This document shows, one piece after another, positions 49,139 through 57,656 of a stretch of DNA of 64,000 bases. The notes below the pieces were generated by a model. It had not been told where the DNA came from, did not search any database, and worked only from the letters and a program-made list of their open reading frames with translations. Origin of the DNA: CAVQCA01 sp963710815 (GTDB lineage Bacteria; Pseudomonadota; Gammaproteobacteria; UBA9214); NCBI GenBank assembly GCA_963710815.1, contig CAVQCA010000070.1, forward strand, positions 39,461-103,460, in the 5' to 3' direction. Numbering within the stretch: position 1 is the stretch's first letter; each line of letters starts with the position of its first letter. The translations under genes and the position numbers were made by a program.

Positions 49139-49865
49139 GTTCGTGTCCTGCCTCCGGTTGCCCGAATTCCTCGCCCTTGCGCACCGGCCCGTAGGGCGCA
49201 TCCCGGTGCCGGTCATGGTAATGCATGCGGTAGCGGATGAAGCAGTCCGGATCCTCGAAGTGCAGGAAGGGATTGCCCGTGATTTGCTCCTCCAGGGTGG
49301 AGGTCGCCTGTTCCGCGTAGTTATGACCCGGATGAATGACGGTGGCCGGGGGCAGGTGCTGCGCCATGTCCTTCAGGGTGACGTACATCTGCTCAGGATC
49401 GCCGCCACGCAGGTCACAGCGCCCGCAGCCGAACACGAACAGCGTATCCCCGGTGATCAGGTCGTCGCCAACCCGGTAACAGGCCGAGCCGGGCGTATGT
49501 CCCGGCGTATGCAGGATGCTGACCGGGGTAGCGCCCAGTTCGATGATGTCGCCGCCGTGGTGCAGGGTCGGCAGGTCCAGGCCATGACCCCAGAAGCGCG
49601 CTTCCTCCTTGAGCAGATGCAGCCGGGCGTCATGCTTCTCGAGGACCGCCTCGATACCGTTGATGTGGTCGTGATGACTGTGGGTCAGCAGAATATCGGT
49701 AATTCGCATGCCCTCGTGCTGCGCCAGCGCCAGTACTTGCGGCACATCCCAGGCGGGATCGACGACCGCCGCGCGGCCGCTGGCCTGATCGTGAATCAGG
49801 TAGATGAAATTCTCCATGGGTCCCAGTTCCAGGGCATGGAGGGTAAACGCTTGTGCGTGCGACAT
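49125..49865 (-). CDS. MBL-fold metallohydrolase (glyoxalase II-like)
   Basis: 246 aa from ATG 49865 (MSHAQAFTLHALELGPMEN). Metal ligands are visible: THSHHDH, the His in LHTPGHTPGS, the Asp in ITGDTLFVFGCGRCDL and the His in IHPGHNY. The fold matches hydroxyacylglutathione hydrolases and related thioester hydrolases; the C-terminal domain (FEDPDCFIRYRMHYHDRHR) is not the classic glyoxalase II one. A persulfide dioxygenase role is possible but not shown. Confidence 0.88.
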   Translation of the reverse strand: MSHAQAFTLHALELGPMENFIYLIHDQASGRAAVVDPAWDVPQVLALAQHEGMRITDILLTHSHHDHINGIEAVLEKHDARLHLLKEEARFWGHGLDLPTLHHGGDIIELGATPVSILHTPGHTPGSACYRVGDDLITGDTLFVFGCGRCDLRGGDPEQMYVTLKDMAQHLPPATVIHPGHNYAEQATSTLEEQITGNPFLHFEDPDCFIRYRMHYHDRHRDAPYGPVRKGEEFGQPEAGHEHAKS

Positions 49866-49981
49866 GGCATTCAACCCCGACTGACAGACAACGGCATCTG
49901 GTCTTATTATGGGGGATGCCCGTTCCCGGGAACAGGGACGCGCCGCCCGCCCTGAAACCACGGTGGCTAACAGATATCCAC

Positions 49982-50576
49982 GTGACCGTCCACAAACTGG
50001 TACTTTACCCGGCACACGTCGACTGCCCGGGCGTCGAGACCGCGGCGCTGATCACGGCACTGCAGACGATCGGGCTGGTCGCCGCGCCGGTATGCCATGA
50101 TCCCGCAAACGGCTACCGCGCCGGAGACCAGTTCCTGCAACTGGTGACTTTTCTCGGCTGCTCACCGGCCATCGAGCTCGAACCGCCGGTGGACCCGGGC
50201 GAATGCGCGCGCGCCTGTGCGAGCGGGAGCCTCTGTCATATCCGGTTCTCGCCGGCGCAGGACCGGATCCGTTTCAGGGCGGACAGCCGGCTGCCGGCGC
50301 CGCGCTGCCCGCAATGCCGCAAGGTCGAAGATCGCTGGCCGGAACTGATCGAGCGGTGGCGTGCGGACTCCCAGGTGAACCCAGTGGGAATGCCGTGAAT
50401 GCGGTTATTACGGCAGACTGTTCGACCTCAACTTTCGCCAACGCGGCGCCTTTGGCCACAGCTTCATCGACATCTGGGGAATCCACCCTGCCGAGGCGGT
50501 ACCGGGCGAAACCCTGCTCACCACCCTCGGCGAACTCTCCGGCTGCGATTGGAAATACATGTATTTGCAGGACTAG
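49982..50576 (+). CDS. Conserved zinc-ribbon protein of unknown function, frameshifted
   Basis: The frame from GTG 49982 (TVHKLVLYPAHVDCPGVETA; ATG 49916 is an alternative start) carries the first half of a zinc ribbon (CPQC, about residue 120) and stops at 50398 after QVNPVGMP. In the next frame the sequence continues ECRECGYYGRLFDLNFRQRGAFGHSFIDIWGIHP ... KYMYLQD to 50576, supplying the second CxxC. Removing one G from gtgggaatg near 50386 gives one protein of about 198 aa. Function unknown. Divergent from the MBL hydrolase. Confidence 0.75.
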
Positions 50577-50648
50577 CCCGCACTGATCACCGTGCGGCAG
50601 CGTAATGACATAACGCATTGAGGCAATAGAAATGGAAATGGTGCTAAC

Positions 50649-50787
50649 CAGTGTCCGTCCATAAAGAAATAACTCACTGCAAAGCCGCAGAGAGCGCAAA
50701 GTGTTTGATTGTTTTTGTTAAAGAATTACTTTGCGTTCTTTGCGTCTCTGCGGTGAAAACGGTCTTTATGAATGAACACTAACCAGT
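50649..50787. repeat. MITE-like repeat R1, copy D
   Basis: Left end gtccgtccataaag, core tcactgcaaagccgcagagagcgcaaag, right core ctttgcgttctttgcgtctctgcggtga, right end ctttatgaatgaac. The nonamer ctaaccagt occurs on both sides (50644-50652 and 50779-50787) and may be a target-site duplication. Confidence 0.85.
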
Positions 50788-50864
50788 AGCCTTCAATACC
50801 GCCACGCATTCTGTGCGACAATACCGGCATCCCCACTGCAGACCCGCATACCGAGGGCATTCAT

Positions 50865-51161
50865 ATGGCAGACCAGGAACTCTCCAGGGAAGAACGCATA
50901 CTGCGCGTGATGAAGCGTGTGCTGACGGATGTCGCCAAGGACACCTACACGCGCCCCGGCTATCGCCACCCCCTGTCGGACGACACCGTGCAGGGCATTA
51001 GGGAATGTCTCAGTCTCATTTCGGCCCGGGAGATCGAGCTGGCGGAGGCGGCGGGCCGCCCCATGAACCTTCGGCCGCGGTTCGTCGACGAGCCACAGTC
51101 CTCGGTGGTGGTCCAGTTCGACGTGAAAAGCGGGAATGACAAGGACAAGGAAGGCAGCTGA
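50865..51161 (+). CDS. Conserved hypothetical protein
   Basis: 98 aa, no recognised domain. Mostly helical and charged: LSREERILRVMKRVLTDVAKDT, HPLSDDTVQGIRECLSLISAREIELAE, then RFVDEPQSSVVVQFDV. No signal peptide. Proteins of this type occur as uncharacterised cytoplasmic proteins in related gammaproteobacteria. Followed after 48 bp by the oxidoreductase gene in the same direction, so the two may be co-transcribed. Confidence 0.75.
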   Translation: MADQELSREERILRVMKRVLTDVAKDTYTRPGYRHPLSDDTVQGIRECLSLISAREIELAEAAGRPMNLRPRFVDEPQSSVVVQFDVKSGNDKDKEGS

Positions 51162-51209
51162 TTCCTGCACCCGCCGGCGCCGCGGGACAGCCGCACCGCG
51201 CAGCCTGCC

Positions 51210-52247
51210 GTGAAAAAGATCGTCATCCACAAGCCCGGCAGCTATGACCGTCTGGTCATCGAGGAGCACCCGGATCCGGCGCCCGGCCCGGACGAAGTCC
51301 TGATCGCCGTCGAAGCCATCGGCGTCAACTATGCGGACTGCGTGACGCGCATGGGGCTTTACGCCTCCGCCAAACACTATGTCGGCTACCCCATCACCCC
51401 CGGCTTCGAGGTTGCCGGCACCGTGCTGGCCACGGGCGATCAGGTCACCGACCTGGCCCCCGGTACGCCCGTCATGGCGGTCACACGCTTCAACGGCTAC
51501 GCCACCCGGCTGATTGCCCGACGCCATCAGGTGTACACGCTCCCGCAGCGGCTTTCCCCGGAACAGGCGGCCGGTTTTCCGGCGGTCTCCCTGACGGCGT
51601 GGTTTGCCCTGTTCGAACTGGCGCACCCGCGTGCGCGGGAAACCATCCTGGTCCACTCGGCGGCCGGTGGCGTCGGCGGTAGCCTGGTGCAGCTCGGCCG
51701 GATCGCGGGCTGCCGCGTCATCGGCGTGGTCGGTGGCGCCCACAAGGTCGAGGCGGCGCTGGCGCTGGGCGCCGATGCCGTCATCGACAAGTCATCGCAG
51801 GACCTGTGGCGGGAAGCGGAACGCCTCGCGCCGGGGGGTTATGACATCATCCTGGACGCCAACGGCGTGTCCACCCTGGAACAAAGCTACCGGCACCTTG
51901 CGCCGATCGGCCGGCTGGTGGTTTACGGGTTCCATTCCATGCTGCCACGCCATGGCGGCCTGCCGGGTAAACTCCGGCTCGCCTGGAACTACTGGCGCAC
52001 CCCGCGCTTCAACCCCTTCAGTCTGACGACGCGCAATCGCAGTGTGCTCGGTTTCAACCTGAGCTTTCTGTTCGACAAACAGGAACTGATGGAAACCGGA
52101 CTGCGGCAACTGATCCAGTGGCTGGAGGAAGGGAAACTCGCATCACCCCGGGTAACCGTCTATCCCTTCGAGCAGGTGGCCGACGCCCATCGCGACCTGG
52201 AATCCGGCCAGACCGTGGGCAAACTGGTGCTGCGCTGTGCCGGGTAA
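51210..52247 (+). CDS. VAT1-like MDR oxidoreductase
   Basis: 345 aa medium-chain dehydrogenase/reductase of the zinc-free quinone-oxidoreductase type. N-terminal GroES-like domain (PGPDEVLIAVEAIGVNYADCVTRMG, GFEVAGTVLATGDQV) and Rossmann domain (ILVHSAAGGVGGSLVQLGRIAG) with the NADPH-binding glycine motif. The end (VADAHRDLESGQTVGKLVL) is complete. It resembles the synaptic vesicle VAT-1 group; the substrate is unknown. Confidence 0.88.
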   Translation: MKKIVIHKPGSYDRLVIEEHPDPAPGPDEVLIAVEAIGVNYADCVTRMGLYASAKHYVGYPITPGFEVAGTVLATGDQVTDLAPGTPVMAVTRFNGYATRLIARRHQVYTLPQRLSPEQAAGFPAVSLTAWFALFELAHPRARETILVHSAAGGVGGSLVQLGRIAGCRVIGVVGGAHKVEAALALGADAVIDKSSQDLWREAERLAPGGYDIILDANGVSTLEQSYRHLAPIGRLVVYGFHSMLPRHGGLPGKLRLAWNYWRTPRFNPFSLTTRNRSVLGFNLSFLFDKQELMETGLRQLIQWLEEGKLASPRVTVYPFEQVADAHRDLESGQTVGKLVLRCAG

Positions 52248-52647
52248 CACGAATTGGGGACAGACCAGAATGGCGCTTACATAAGCGGCTCACCCTCGAT
52301 GTAGGGTGGATGAGGCATGCCGTGTGTGCCGTAATCCACCGGATGTGCCGGCAGGCACACACTAATAAAGACGTTGTGTTCCTGCGCAACGCCCGGTGGG
52401 TTACGCAAAAAACGCTAACCCACCCTACATTACTGCTTATGCCATTTCGGGACAGATCACGTTTTTCGCTCGAAAAAACGTGGCCTGTCCCCCTTCATCC
52501 GGGCCTTTGCGTTGTCCCTCTGATGGAAATGGCGCACTATCGGGTGAGGCTGGCGCCCGCACTGATGACGCAGTGGAAGCGACTGCCACGCCTCCGTCGG
52601 ACGATCTCAACGGGCTGGATGGCATGCGAATCCCTGACCGAACTCCA
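52248..52647. other. Intergenic region with two palindromic elements
   Basis: No gene is supported over about 400 bp. It contains repeat R3 (52299-52430) and a separate hairpin element, cgggacag ... cacgttttt (52449 on) paired with aaaaaacgtg ... ctgtccc (to 52491). An open frame crosses these repeats and the secreted-protein gene, but the repeats show it is not coding here. Confidence 0.65.
52299..52430. repeat. Palindromic repeat R3
   Basis: Outer arms atgtagggtgg (52300-52310) and ccaccctacat (52420-52430), inner arms gtaatccacc and ggtgggttac. This gtagggtggg/cccaccctac style of repeat is common between genes in many proteobacteria. One copy seen here. Confidence 0.75.
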
Positions 52648-53208
52648 ATGCTTCATCGACTCCCGCTGCTGCTGGCCGGCCTGCTCTGGGCCGTTTCCGC
52701 CCTGGTCCGCGCGGAAACCCCGCCGACGCCCTCCGTCGAGAATGACGGCCTCTACATGTTCGTGCGCCTGAACACTCCGGACCAGATGGCGGCATTCTAC
52801 GAAGCCCGCGGTTTTCCCAATAACGCCATCGAGCGCCTGCGCCGAACCTGTTTCGTGATGGCCCATGTCGAGAACCGGGGTGATGAAGTCATCTGGCTGG
52901 AACTGAAAAACTGGCATTTCCTCACCCGCCAGGGCGAGGTCCGCCGCCTCGACCGGAACTACTGGGAGCGTGTCTGGGACGAGATCGGCCTGCCGCAGGC
53001 CAGCCGCTCCACCTTCGGATGGACGCAACTGCCCGGGGAACGCGATCTGCAACCCGGCGAGCCGGTGGGCGGCAACGTGATCCTGCCTGCCACCGATGAA
53101 CCGTTCACGCTGCAGGCGGATTTTCTCACCGGCAAGAACAAGCGCGCGGGCATGATCCGTGCGCGTTTCGAGAACCTGCGTTGCGCGAAGGATCAACCGG
53201 CGCCATGA
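52648..53208 (+). CDS. Secreted hypothetical protein
   Basis: 186 aa from ATG 52648, which starts a clear signal peptide (MLHRLPLLLAGLLWAVSALVRA, cleavage before ETPP). ATG 52624 in frame is possible. The mature part (MFVRLNTPDQMAAFYEARGFP, RRTCFVMAHVENRGDEVIWLELKNWHF) has one Cys pair candidate (CF...RCAK). Conserved-looking but without a recognised family. Its stop overlaps the start of the thioredoxin gene (ATGA), so they are translationally coupled and may act together in the periplasm. Confidence 0.8.
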   Translation: MLHRLPLLLAGLLWAVSALVRAETPPTPSVENDGLYMFVRLNTPDQMAAFYEARGFPNNAIERLRRTCFVMAHVENRGDEVIWLELKNWHFLTRQGEVRRLDRNYWERVWDEIGLPQASRSTFGWTQLPGERDLQPGEPVGGNVILPATDEPFTLQADFLTGKNKRAGMIRARFENLRCAKDQPAP

Positions 53209-53759
53209 ACCCCCGGCCGTTTCTGCTGTTGTGCTGCCTCGTGCTGACCGGACCGGCCTGGCCGGCCTCCGATGCCCCGTCCCTGCCGCCCGGCGTTATG
53301 GTCGTGGACGGAACACCGGCCCCCGCGCTCAGGCTGAACTCCCTCAATGGCGAGCCCTACGATCTCGCCGGGTCGCGGGGGCACTGGGTCTTCGTCCACT
53401 TCTGGGCCAGCTGGTGCGGCCCCTGCAAGCGCGAGATGCCGGCGATCCAGCGCATGATCAACCGGCTGCAGACCCGGCGGATCGAATTCGTCATGGTGAA
53501 TACCGCCGAGACCGAGGATGAGGTGTTCACCTTCCTCGCCGCCGTGGCGCCGGAAGTGACGCCGCTAATGGATACCCGGGGCCTGGTGACGGAGCAGTGG
53601 CAACCGCGCGGACTGCCGGCCAGCTTCCTGGTCGATCCACAGGGCCATATCCGCTACCAGGCGCTGGGCGGCCGGGAATGGGACACGCCGCCCTACCTCG
53701 ATTTTCTGCGCCGCCTTGCCCCCGACACCGCGCCTCAATCCAGCCAGTCCAGCAGGTAA
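53205..53759 (+). CDS. TlpA/ResA-like periplasmic thioredoxin
   Basis: 184 aa from ATG 53205 (MNPRPFLLLCCLVLTG), signal peptide then a thioredoxin fold with the active site WASWCGPC (Cys71 and Cys74) and the cis-Pro loop GLPASFLVDPQG. Likely reduces disulfides, for instance in cytochrome c maturation. The coupled upstream secreted protein, which contains cysteines, is a possible partner (inference). Confidence 0.9.
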   Translation: MNPRPFLLLCCLVLTGPAWPASDAPSLPPGVMVVDGTPAPALRLNSLNGEPYDLAGSRGHWVFVHFWASWCGPCKREMPAIQRMINRLQTRRIEFVMVNTAETEDEVFTFLAAVAPEVTPLMDTRGLVTEQWQPRGLPASFLVDPQGHIRYQALGGREWDTPPYLDFLRRLAPDTAPQSSQSSR

Positions 53760-53983
53760 TAGATGAACTGACCTTCGGATGACTTCGAGGGGCCCACCAC
53801 ACGCGCGGCATGGCGATTGTTCAGCGGGTCGGCGGCCCCGATGGCTGTTTCCCGGGAGGCGAACACCTCCACACAGCCGGCCGGGTAGCGCTTGCGATTC
53901 CGGCGAGGCGTGAAAATGACCACGAACCGCACCTGTGAGACGCTGGTTTCCGTGTCGGGAGGCACGATGCCGCGCAGGCTCAT
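53735..53983 (-). CDS. Small hypothetical protein
   Basis: 82 aa from ATG 53983 (MSLRGIVPPDTETSVSQ); the frame opens further upstream. Sequence: VRFVVIFTPRRNRKRYPAGC, FASRETAIGAADP, SEGQFIYYLLDWLD. No known domain or signal. The 3' end overlaps the convergent thioredoxin gene by 25 bp. The alternating coding-like composition supports it, moderately. Confidence 0.55.
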   Translation of the reverse strand: MSLRGIVPPDTETSVSQVRFVVIFTPRRNRKRYPAGCVEVFASRETAIGAADPLNNRHAARVVGPSKSSEGQFIYYLLDWLD

Positions 53984-54564
53984 ACCCGAGACGCCTCCTG
54001 CCGCTTTTCGGATGTCCTTTCGACGCACGCCTCCGGGAGGCGTTCCCCAGTCATAATATCGATCAACATTCCCCAATCCCCTCGGCGCGTGCTTAACCAA
54101 GGCAAGCCTATCCCGAAAAGTCGGGATTTCTCCTGTTAAGTGGATTTGTTTCGCATTTCAGGGTAACCCTAGCCCGTGAACCCGCCCGAAGCAACCACCG
54201 GTCACACCACGGCACACTGCCTGGCTGCTGTCGTTAATTTCAGCCCACATTTCCTTCCCAAACAGCGAAATGCATACAATACTCAGAGGATACCGGCATG
54301 ATGGGAGAGCGCCACGACGATCGAAATATATCCTGTTTCGGTCGTCTCAACTTGATACTGACGGCAGCTCGGTGACCCTGCATGGTAGAAGTCGTATACC
54401 CGGATATCACTGTCGTCGGATTTCACGTGCAGCCGCTGGATTCCTGACCACCGCCGGATTCTCACATGGCGGTTATTTGACATGCATCAAGTCGGCACCG
54501 TCGTTGCAACACAATAATGCGTTTACACACCGTACAATCAGATCACGTTCACCCGGAGGTGACC
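53984..54564. other. Intergenic region with an FNR-type promoter
   Basis: About 580 bp without a supportable gene. It has a small hairpin atcccga/tcgggat near 54112-54129 and, towards the Tyr-rich gene, the FNR/Anr-like site at 54477-54490 with its -10 element. The remaining sequence shows nothing recognisable. Confidence 0.55.
54477..54518 (+). promoter_or_regulatory. Class II FNR/Anr-type promoter for the Tyr-rich protein gene
   Basis: TTGACATGCATCAA (54477-54490) matches the FNR consensus TTGATnnnnATCAA at nine of ten fixed positions. Twenty-two nt later comes AATAAT (54513-54518), five of six -10 bases. The dyad centre lies 41.5 bp before the predicted start near 54525, the classic activating position. 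An almost identical arrangement precedes the PIMT gene. Confidence 0.65.
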
Positions 54565-55206
54565 ATGAAAACACCACGATTCACCCTGCAGAGCATAACC
54601 GCCGCGATGATCGCACTGGCACTCGCGGGCGGCATGAGCGGAATCGCACTGGCCGAGGAGGCCGCGCAACCCGCGGCAGCCGCACCGGCCGAAGCTGCAC
54701 CACCGGCGACGGTACCGGCCGCATCGCCAGCAGCGGAGGCACCTGCAACACCCGCAGCCGCAGCCACAGCCACAGCCACAGACCAGGAAAGCACATCGAA
54801 ACCCGCTCCGCCGGAAGAAGCGACAACCGGGGAAACCGCCCCCGGGTACGGTTCATCCTCACGATATCCCCGGAATTGGGATCGTTTCCGTGAACGCATG
54901 GAAGCCCAGAGGAAAGCCCGCCAGCAGGCCCTGGAACAATACCGCAGCAGCCGACGCTGGTGGAACAATCCCTATGCGGAACAACACCGACTCTGGAACA
55001 GGGCGCGCAGCCAGTGGTACCAGAAACAGGCCGAACTGCGCCGGGAATACTTCGAGCAGCATCGGCCCGCCTACAGCTACGAGTATGAGCTGCCCGGCTA
55101 CGACTATGAGTATAACTACGGTCCCGGTTATTACTACGGACGCAACGACACCACCCCGGGGCGCTGGAACGGCAGGCCGTATGGCGGCCGGAGTCCATGG
55201 TACTGA
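54565..55206 (+). CDS. Secreted Ala/Pro-rich and Tyr-rich low-complexity protein
   Basis: 213 aa from ATG 54565, eight bp after an aggtgacc-type ribosome binding site (ggaggtgacc). Signal peptide (MIALALAGGMSGIALA, cleavage near AEEA). Residues 25-90 are Ala/Pro/Thr-rich; residues 95-165 are Arg/Gln/Trp-rich, probably helical (RERMEAQRKARQQALEQYRS); and the last 45 are dominated by Tyr and Gly (YSYEYELPGYDYEYNYGPGY). Tyr/Gly-rich exported tails recall sulfur globule or adhesive matrix proteins, but there is no proven homology. Regulated by a putative FNR-type site. Confidence 0.8.
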   Translation: MKTPRFTLQSITAAMIALALAGGMSGIALAEEAAQPAAAAPAEAAPPATVPAASPAAEAPATPAAAATATATDQESTSKPAPPEEATTGETAPGYGSSSRYPRNWDRFRERMEAQRKARQQALEQYRSSRRWWNNPYAEQHRLWNRARSQWYQKQAELRREYFEQHRPAYSYEYELPGYDYEYNYGPGYYYGRNDTTPGRWNGRPYGGRSPWY

Positions 55207-55548
55207 TTTCCCGTCCGCACATGTGACCCGTACGCCACCTATAGTGGCGTACGGGTCAGAAATACGCCGCAAGGTCTACACCCGGCGGCGCCCTGCCCGT
55301 CAGCCTGGTGGAAATCGCATTCGGCAAGGACAGCGGCCGGAATTTCACCTTCGCTTTCATCCCTGACTCGCGCACCACCCAGGTCAAGGGCAACGAGTTC
55401 GTGCGCAACCGGGACCGCGGTCTGGCCCGGAAGGTTAACCCGACAACAGGATCCTGCCGGAATCAGGGTTGGCCGGTGAGACAGACGCCATAGACCATCT
55501 GCAGCATGCTGCCGTGACTGTCAGTGCGGCGGTAGCGGTCTTCCCGCG
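55207..55548. other. Intergenic region: terminator and an unassigned coding-like stretch
   Basis: After the terminator (55225-55257) a plus-strand frame without a convincing start reads LPVSLVEIAFGKDSGRNFTF and AFIPDSRTTQVKGNEFVRNRD (about 55293-55420), then decays. It looks like part of a degraded gene; I do not recognise a family. Nothing else is seen. Confidence 0.4.
55225..55257. terminator. Hairpin terminator after the Tyr-rich gene
   Basis: Perfect 14-bp stem gacccgtacgccac (55225-55238) / gtggcgtacgggtc (55244-55257), loop ctata. No long T-run follows, but the stem is strong and lies 19 bp after the stop codon. Confidence 0.65.
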
Positions 55549-57405
55549 TCACGGTGATGACAGGCCGGGCAACTCCAGATCCTGCAGCGTGACCGAAGGG
55601 ACGTAGATGCCCAGCGGCTTGCGGGTCCACCACTGACCGGTTTTCCTCCTGACTTCCGGTGTGGCGAATTTATAAAGCTCCAGACGCGCCCGCAGGTATT
55701 TGGGCGGATGGTCCGGAAAGGGGTTATGACCGAGCAGCGCCAGCACGTCCGGCGAGCCTTCCAGCAGTCGCCGCATGAAATCATAGAACCAGTAGGCCAC
55801 GGGCGAATTCGGCGGATACAGGGCGGCAAACCACATCTGCCAGTCGAGGCGTGGTTGATGGGGCACAACGAACGCCGGCGGGCGTTTGAGGTCTCCCGGC
55901 TTGTACTTGAACCCGTAGGCTTTCCAGTGCTTGCCATCCATGGATCCCTCGACGACCAGTTCCGGTCGCCGGGTGGTGATGATGGGAAAGACGTGATAGT
56001 TGTTGACGATATGCCACTGGACCAGCGCACGCACCACCGGTTCGTTGAAGGCAGGCAGCGGACGACCCGTCGTCGTTGACCACATCATGCTGAGCGTGGC
56101 CGGGAAGATCGCCACCACCAGCAGACCGGCGAACGCATTGGCAAAGCGGCCCGGCAAGGGTCTGGCAACCCGCAGGAAGCGCCGCAACACGCCCCGGGCG
56201 GCGGACGCCGGCCATTCCCCGTAATGCAGCCAGCGGAAGGCACGGTCGTCGAACAACAGCAGGCAAAGAGTCAGGGTCAGCAGGTTGAAAAAGTTATGGT
56301 TGCTCGTCAGCAGGATGAGCACCTGCATCACGATGGTGGTCCAGGCCGCGAACAGTCGCGGGTTCCGCGGCAGAAACATCAGAAAGGGCACCAGCAGCTC
56401 CACGAAGAAGGTCCAGCCTACCCCCACCCGCATTAACCACTCCGGCAGCTGGTTGGCATACCAGGCGCCGATATGCGGCAGCGGCTGGGTCTCGAAATAG
56501 TAGTCGAGCGCGGTGAAGTGGGCCCATGTCGGGTCGCCACTGGCCAGCTTGGACAAACCCGAGAGAAACCGCAGCCTGAACAGCACCCAGTGCAGCAGAA
56601 AAAGCACATAGGGCGATCCATAGGGCAGGAAGATGGCCAGGAAGCCGGCCTCGAGCAGCAAAAAATCCCACTGGAAGTTGAAGAACACCTGCCCGGCATA
56701 CTCAACGGACAGATAAAGCAGGAACAGCAGCGGCAGCATGAATCGCGACAGGATATTGGCAAAAAGCAGCAGTGAAGCGATGGCGCCACCGACGGCAACC
56801 GCCTTCAGTGCCGTATTGCTCGCATCCAGCCAGAATACGCCGGGAAACATCCACCAGGCGTTGTGACCGTACTGCGCGGTGAGGTTCTGCAGATCGCCCT
56901 GCAGCGGCAGGATGCCGTGGCTGCCGACCAGGCCGGTGGCCTGTACACCGAAGGACCAGAACGCGACCAGGTAAATCAGCGCCAGGCAGCGCAGGAACAG
57001 CCAGCTGACCAGATGGTATTCCTCCGGGTAGCGCTCGCGCCCCCGGAAGAAGCGCGCCAGGCGGTACGCGCCGGTGCGATGGCGTGATACCAAGCCATAC
57101 AAGGCTTCGCTGAGGCGGGCGCATCCCGGCAGATAACGGTAACAGCCCAGCGCCGTGGTGCGCCCGCCCGCGGCGAGCACCCGGAAGGCCGCCCCGGCGC
57201 CGCTGTAACGCCGCCCCTCCGGGGTCAGCAGTTGAATGGCGCGGGTAAATTCCTCCGGCGGGATCTCGGGATAAGGGCCGGCGAGCGCCTGATACGCTTG
57301 ATAGTCGACGGCATCTCCGGTGAGGCGCTGCCAGTAGCGCACCTGGTAGGCGCAGAAATCGCAGTCGCCGTCGTAGATCAGTACCGGTCTTTTTGTGTCT
57401 TCCAT
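55549..57405 (-). CDS. DCC thiol-disulfide domain fused to lipase maturation factor membrane protein
   Basis: 618 aa from ATG 57405 (MEDTKRPVLIYDGDCDFC). Residues 7-120 are a DCC/DUF393 domain with the redox-like motif GDCDFC (Cys15, Cys18). The rest is a polytopic lipase-maturation-factor (LMF1) domain with about ten membrane segments, the YFETQPLPHIGAWYANQLP motif and a soluble C-terminal part (YGFKYKPGDLKRPPAFVVPHQPRLDWQMWFAAL). LMF proteins help lipases fold; the attached thioredoxin-like domain suggests a link to disulfide chemistry. No lipase gene is nearby. Confidence 0.87.
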   Translation of the reverse strand: MEDTKRPVLIYDGDCDFCAYQVRYWQRLTGDAVDYQAYQALAGPYPEIPPEEFTRAIQLLTPEGRRYSGAGAAFRVLAAGGRTTALGCYRYLPGCARLSEALYGLVSRHRTGAYRLARFFRGRERYPEEYHLVSWLFLRCLALIYLVAFWSFGVQATGLVGSHGILPLQGDLQNLTAQYGHNAWWMFPGVFWLDASNTALKAVAVGGAIASLLLFANILSRFMLPLLFLLYLSVEYAGQVFFNFQWDFLLLEAGFLAIFLPYGSPYVLFLLHWVLFRLRFLSGLSKLASGDPTWAHFTALDYYFETQPLPHIGAWYANQLPEWLMRVGVGWTFFVELLVPFLMFLPRNPRLFAAWTTIVMQVLILLTSNHNFFNLLTLTLCLLLFDDRAFRWLHYGEWPASAARGVLRRFLRVARPLPGRFANAFAGLLVVAIFPATLSMMWSTTTGRPLPAFNEPVVRALVQWHIVNNYHVFPIITTRRPELVVEGSMDGKHWKAYGFKYKPGDLKRPPAFVVPHQPRLDWQMWFAALYPPNSPVAYWFYDFMRRLLEGSPDVLALLGHNPFPDHPPKYLRARLELYKFATPEVRRKTGQWWTRKPLGIYVPSVTLQDLELPGLSSP

Positions 57406-57439
57406 ACTCTCGCCGTGACGGGACGGATGCACTCTGAAC

Positions 57440-57583
57440 ACTAACTAGTGGCCGTCCATAAACACCGTTTTCACCGCAAAGACGCAAAGGACGCAGAGAA
57501 ATTCTCTAACGAAAACAATCAAACACTTTGCGCTCTTTGCGGCTTTGAGGTGAGTTTATTTCTTTATGGATGACCACTAACTA
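57440..57583. repeat. MITE-like repeat R1, copy E (best preserved)
   Basis: Terminal inverted repeats tagtggccgtccataaa (left) and tttatggatgaccacta (right). Inside, tcaccgcaaagacgcaaagg ... gaaattc is followed by tttgcgctctttgcggctttgaggtga. actaacta occurs at both ends (57440-57447, 57576-57583). This copy defines the family structure. Confidence 0.88.
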
Positions 57584-57656
57584 TAGTCGTGGTGTGCGAA
57601 CGGCGCTAATCCCGTTTTCCCAGCTCCCTTCTCCCGTTCCTACGCATGTTGTTCGC

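Noticed and set aside
52396..52647. Extended N-terminus of the secreted protein at 52648
   Set aside because: It would run through repeat R3's end and a hairpin element, and would bury the signal peptide.
53984..54476. Possible c-di-GMP or other riboswitch before the Tyr-rich gene
   Set aside because: Only a small hairpin is visible; no conserved riboswitch core could be matched, and the FNR-type promoter lies downstream of this stretch.
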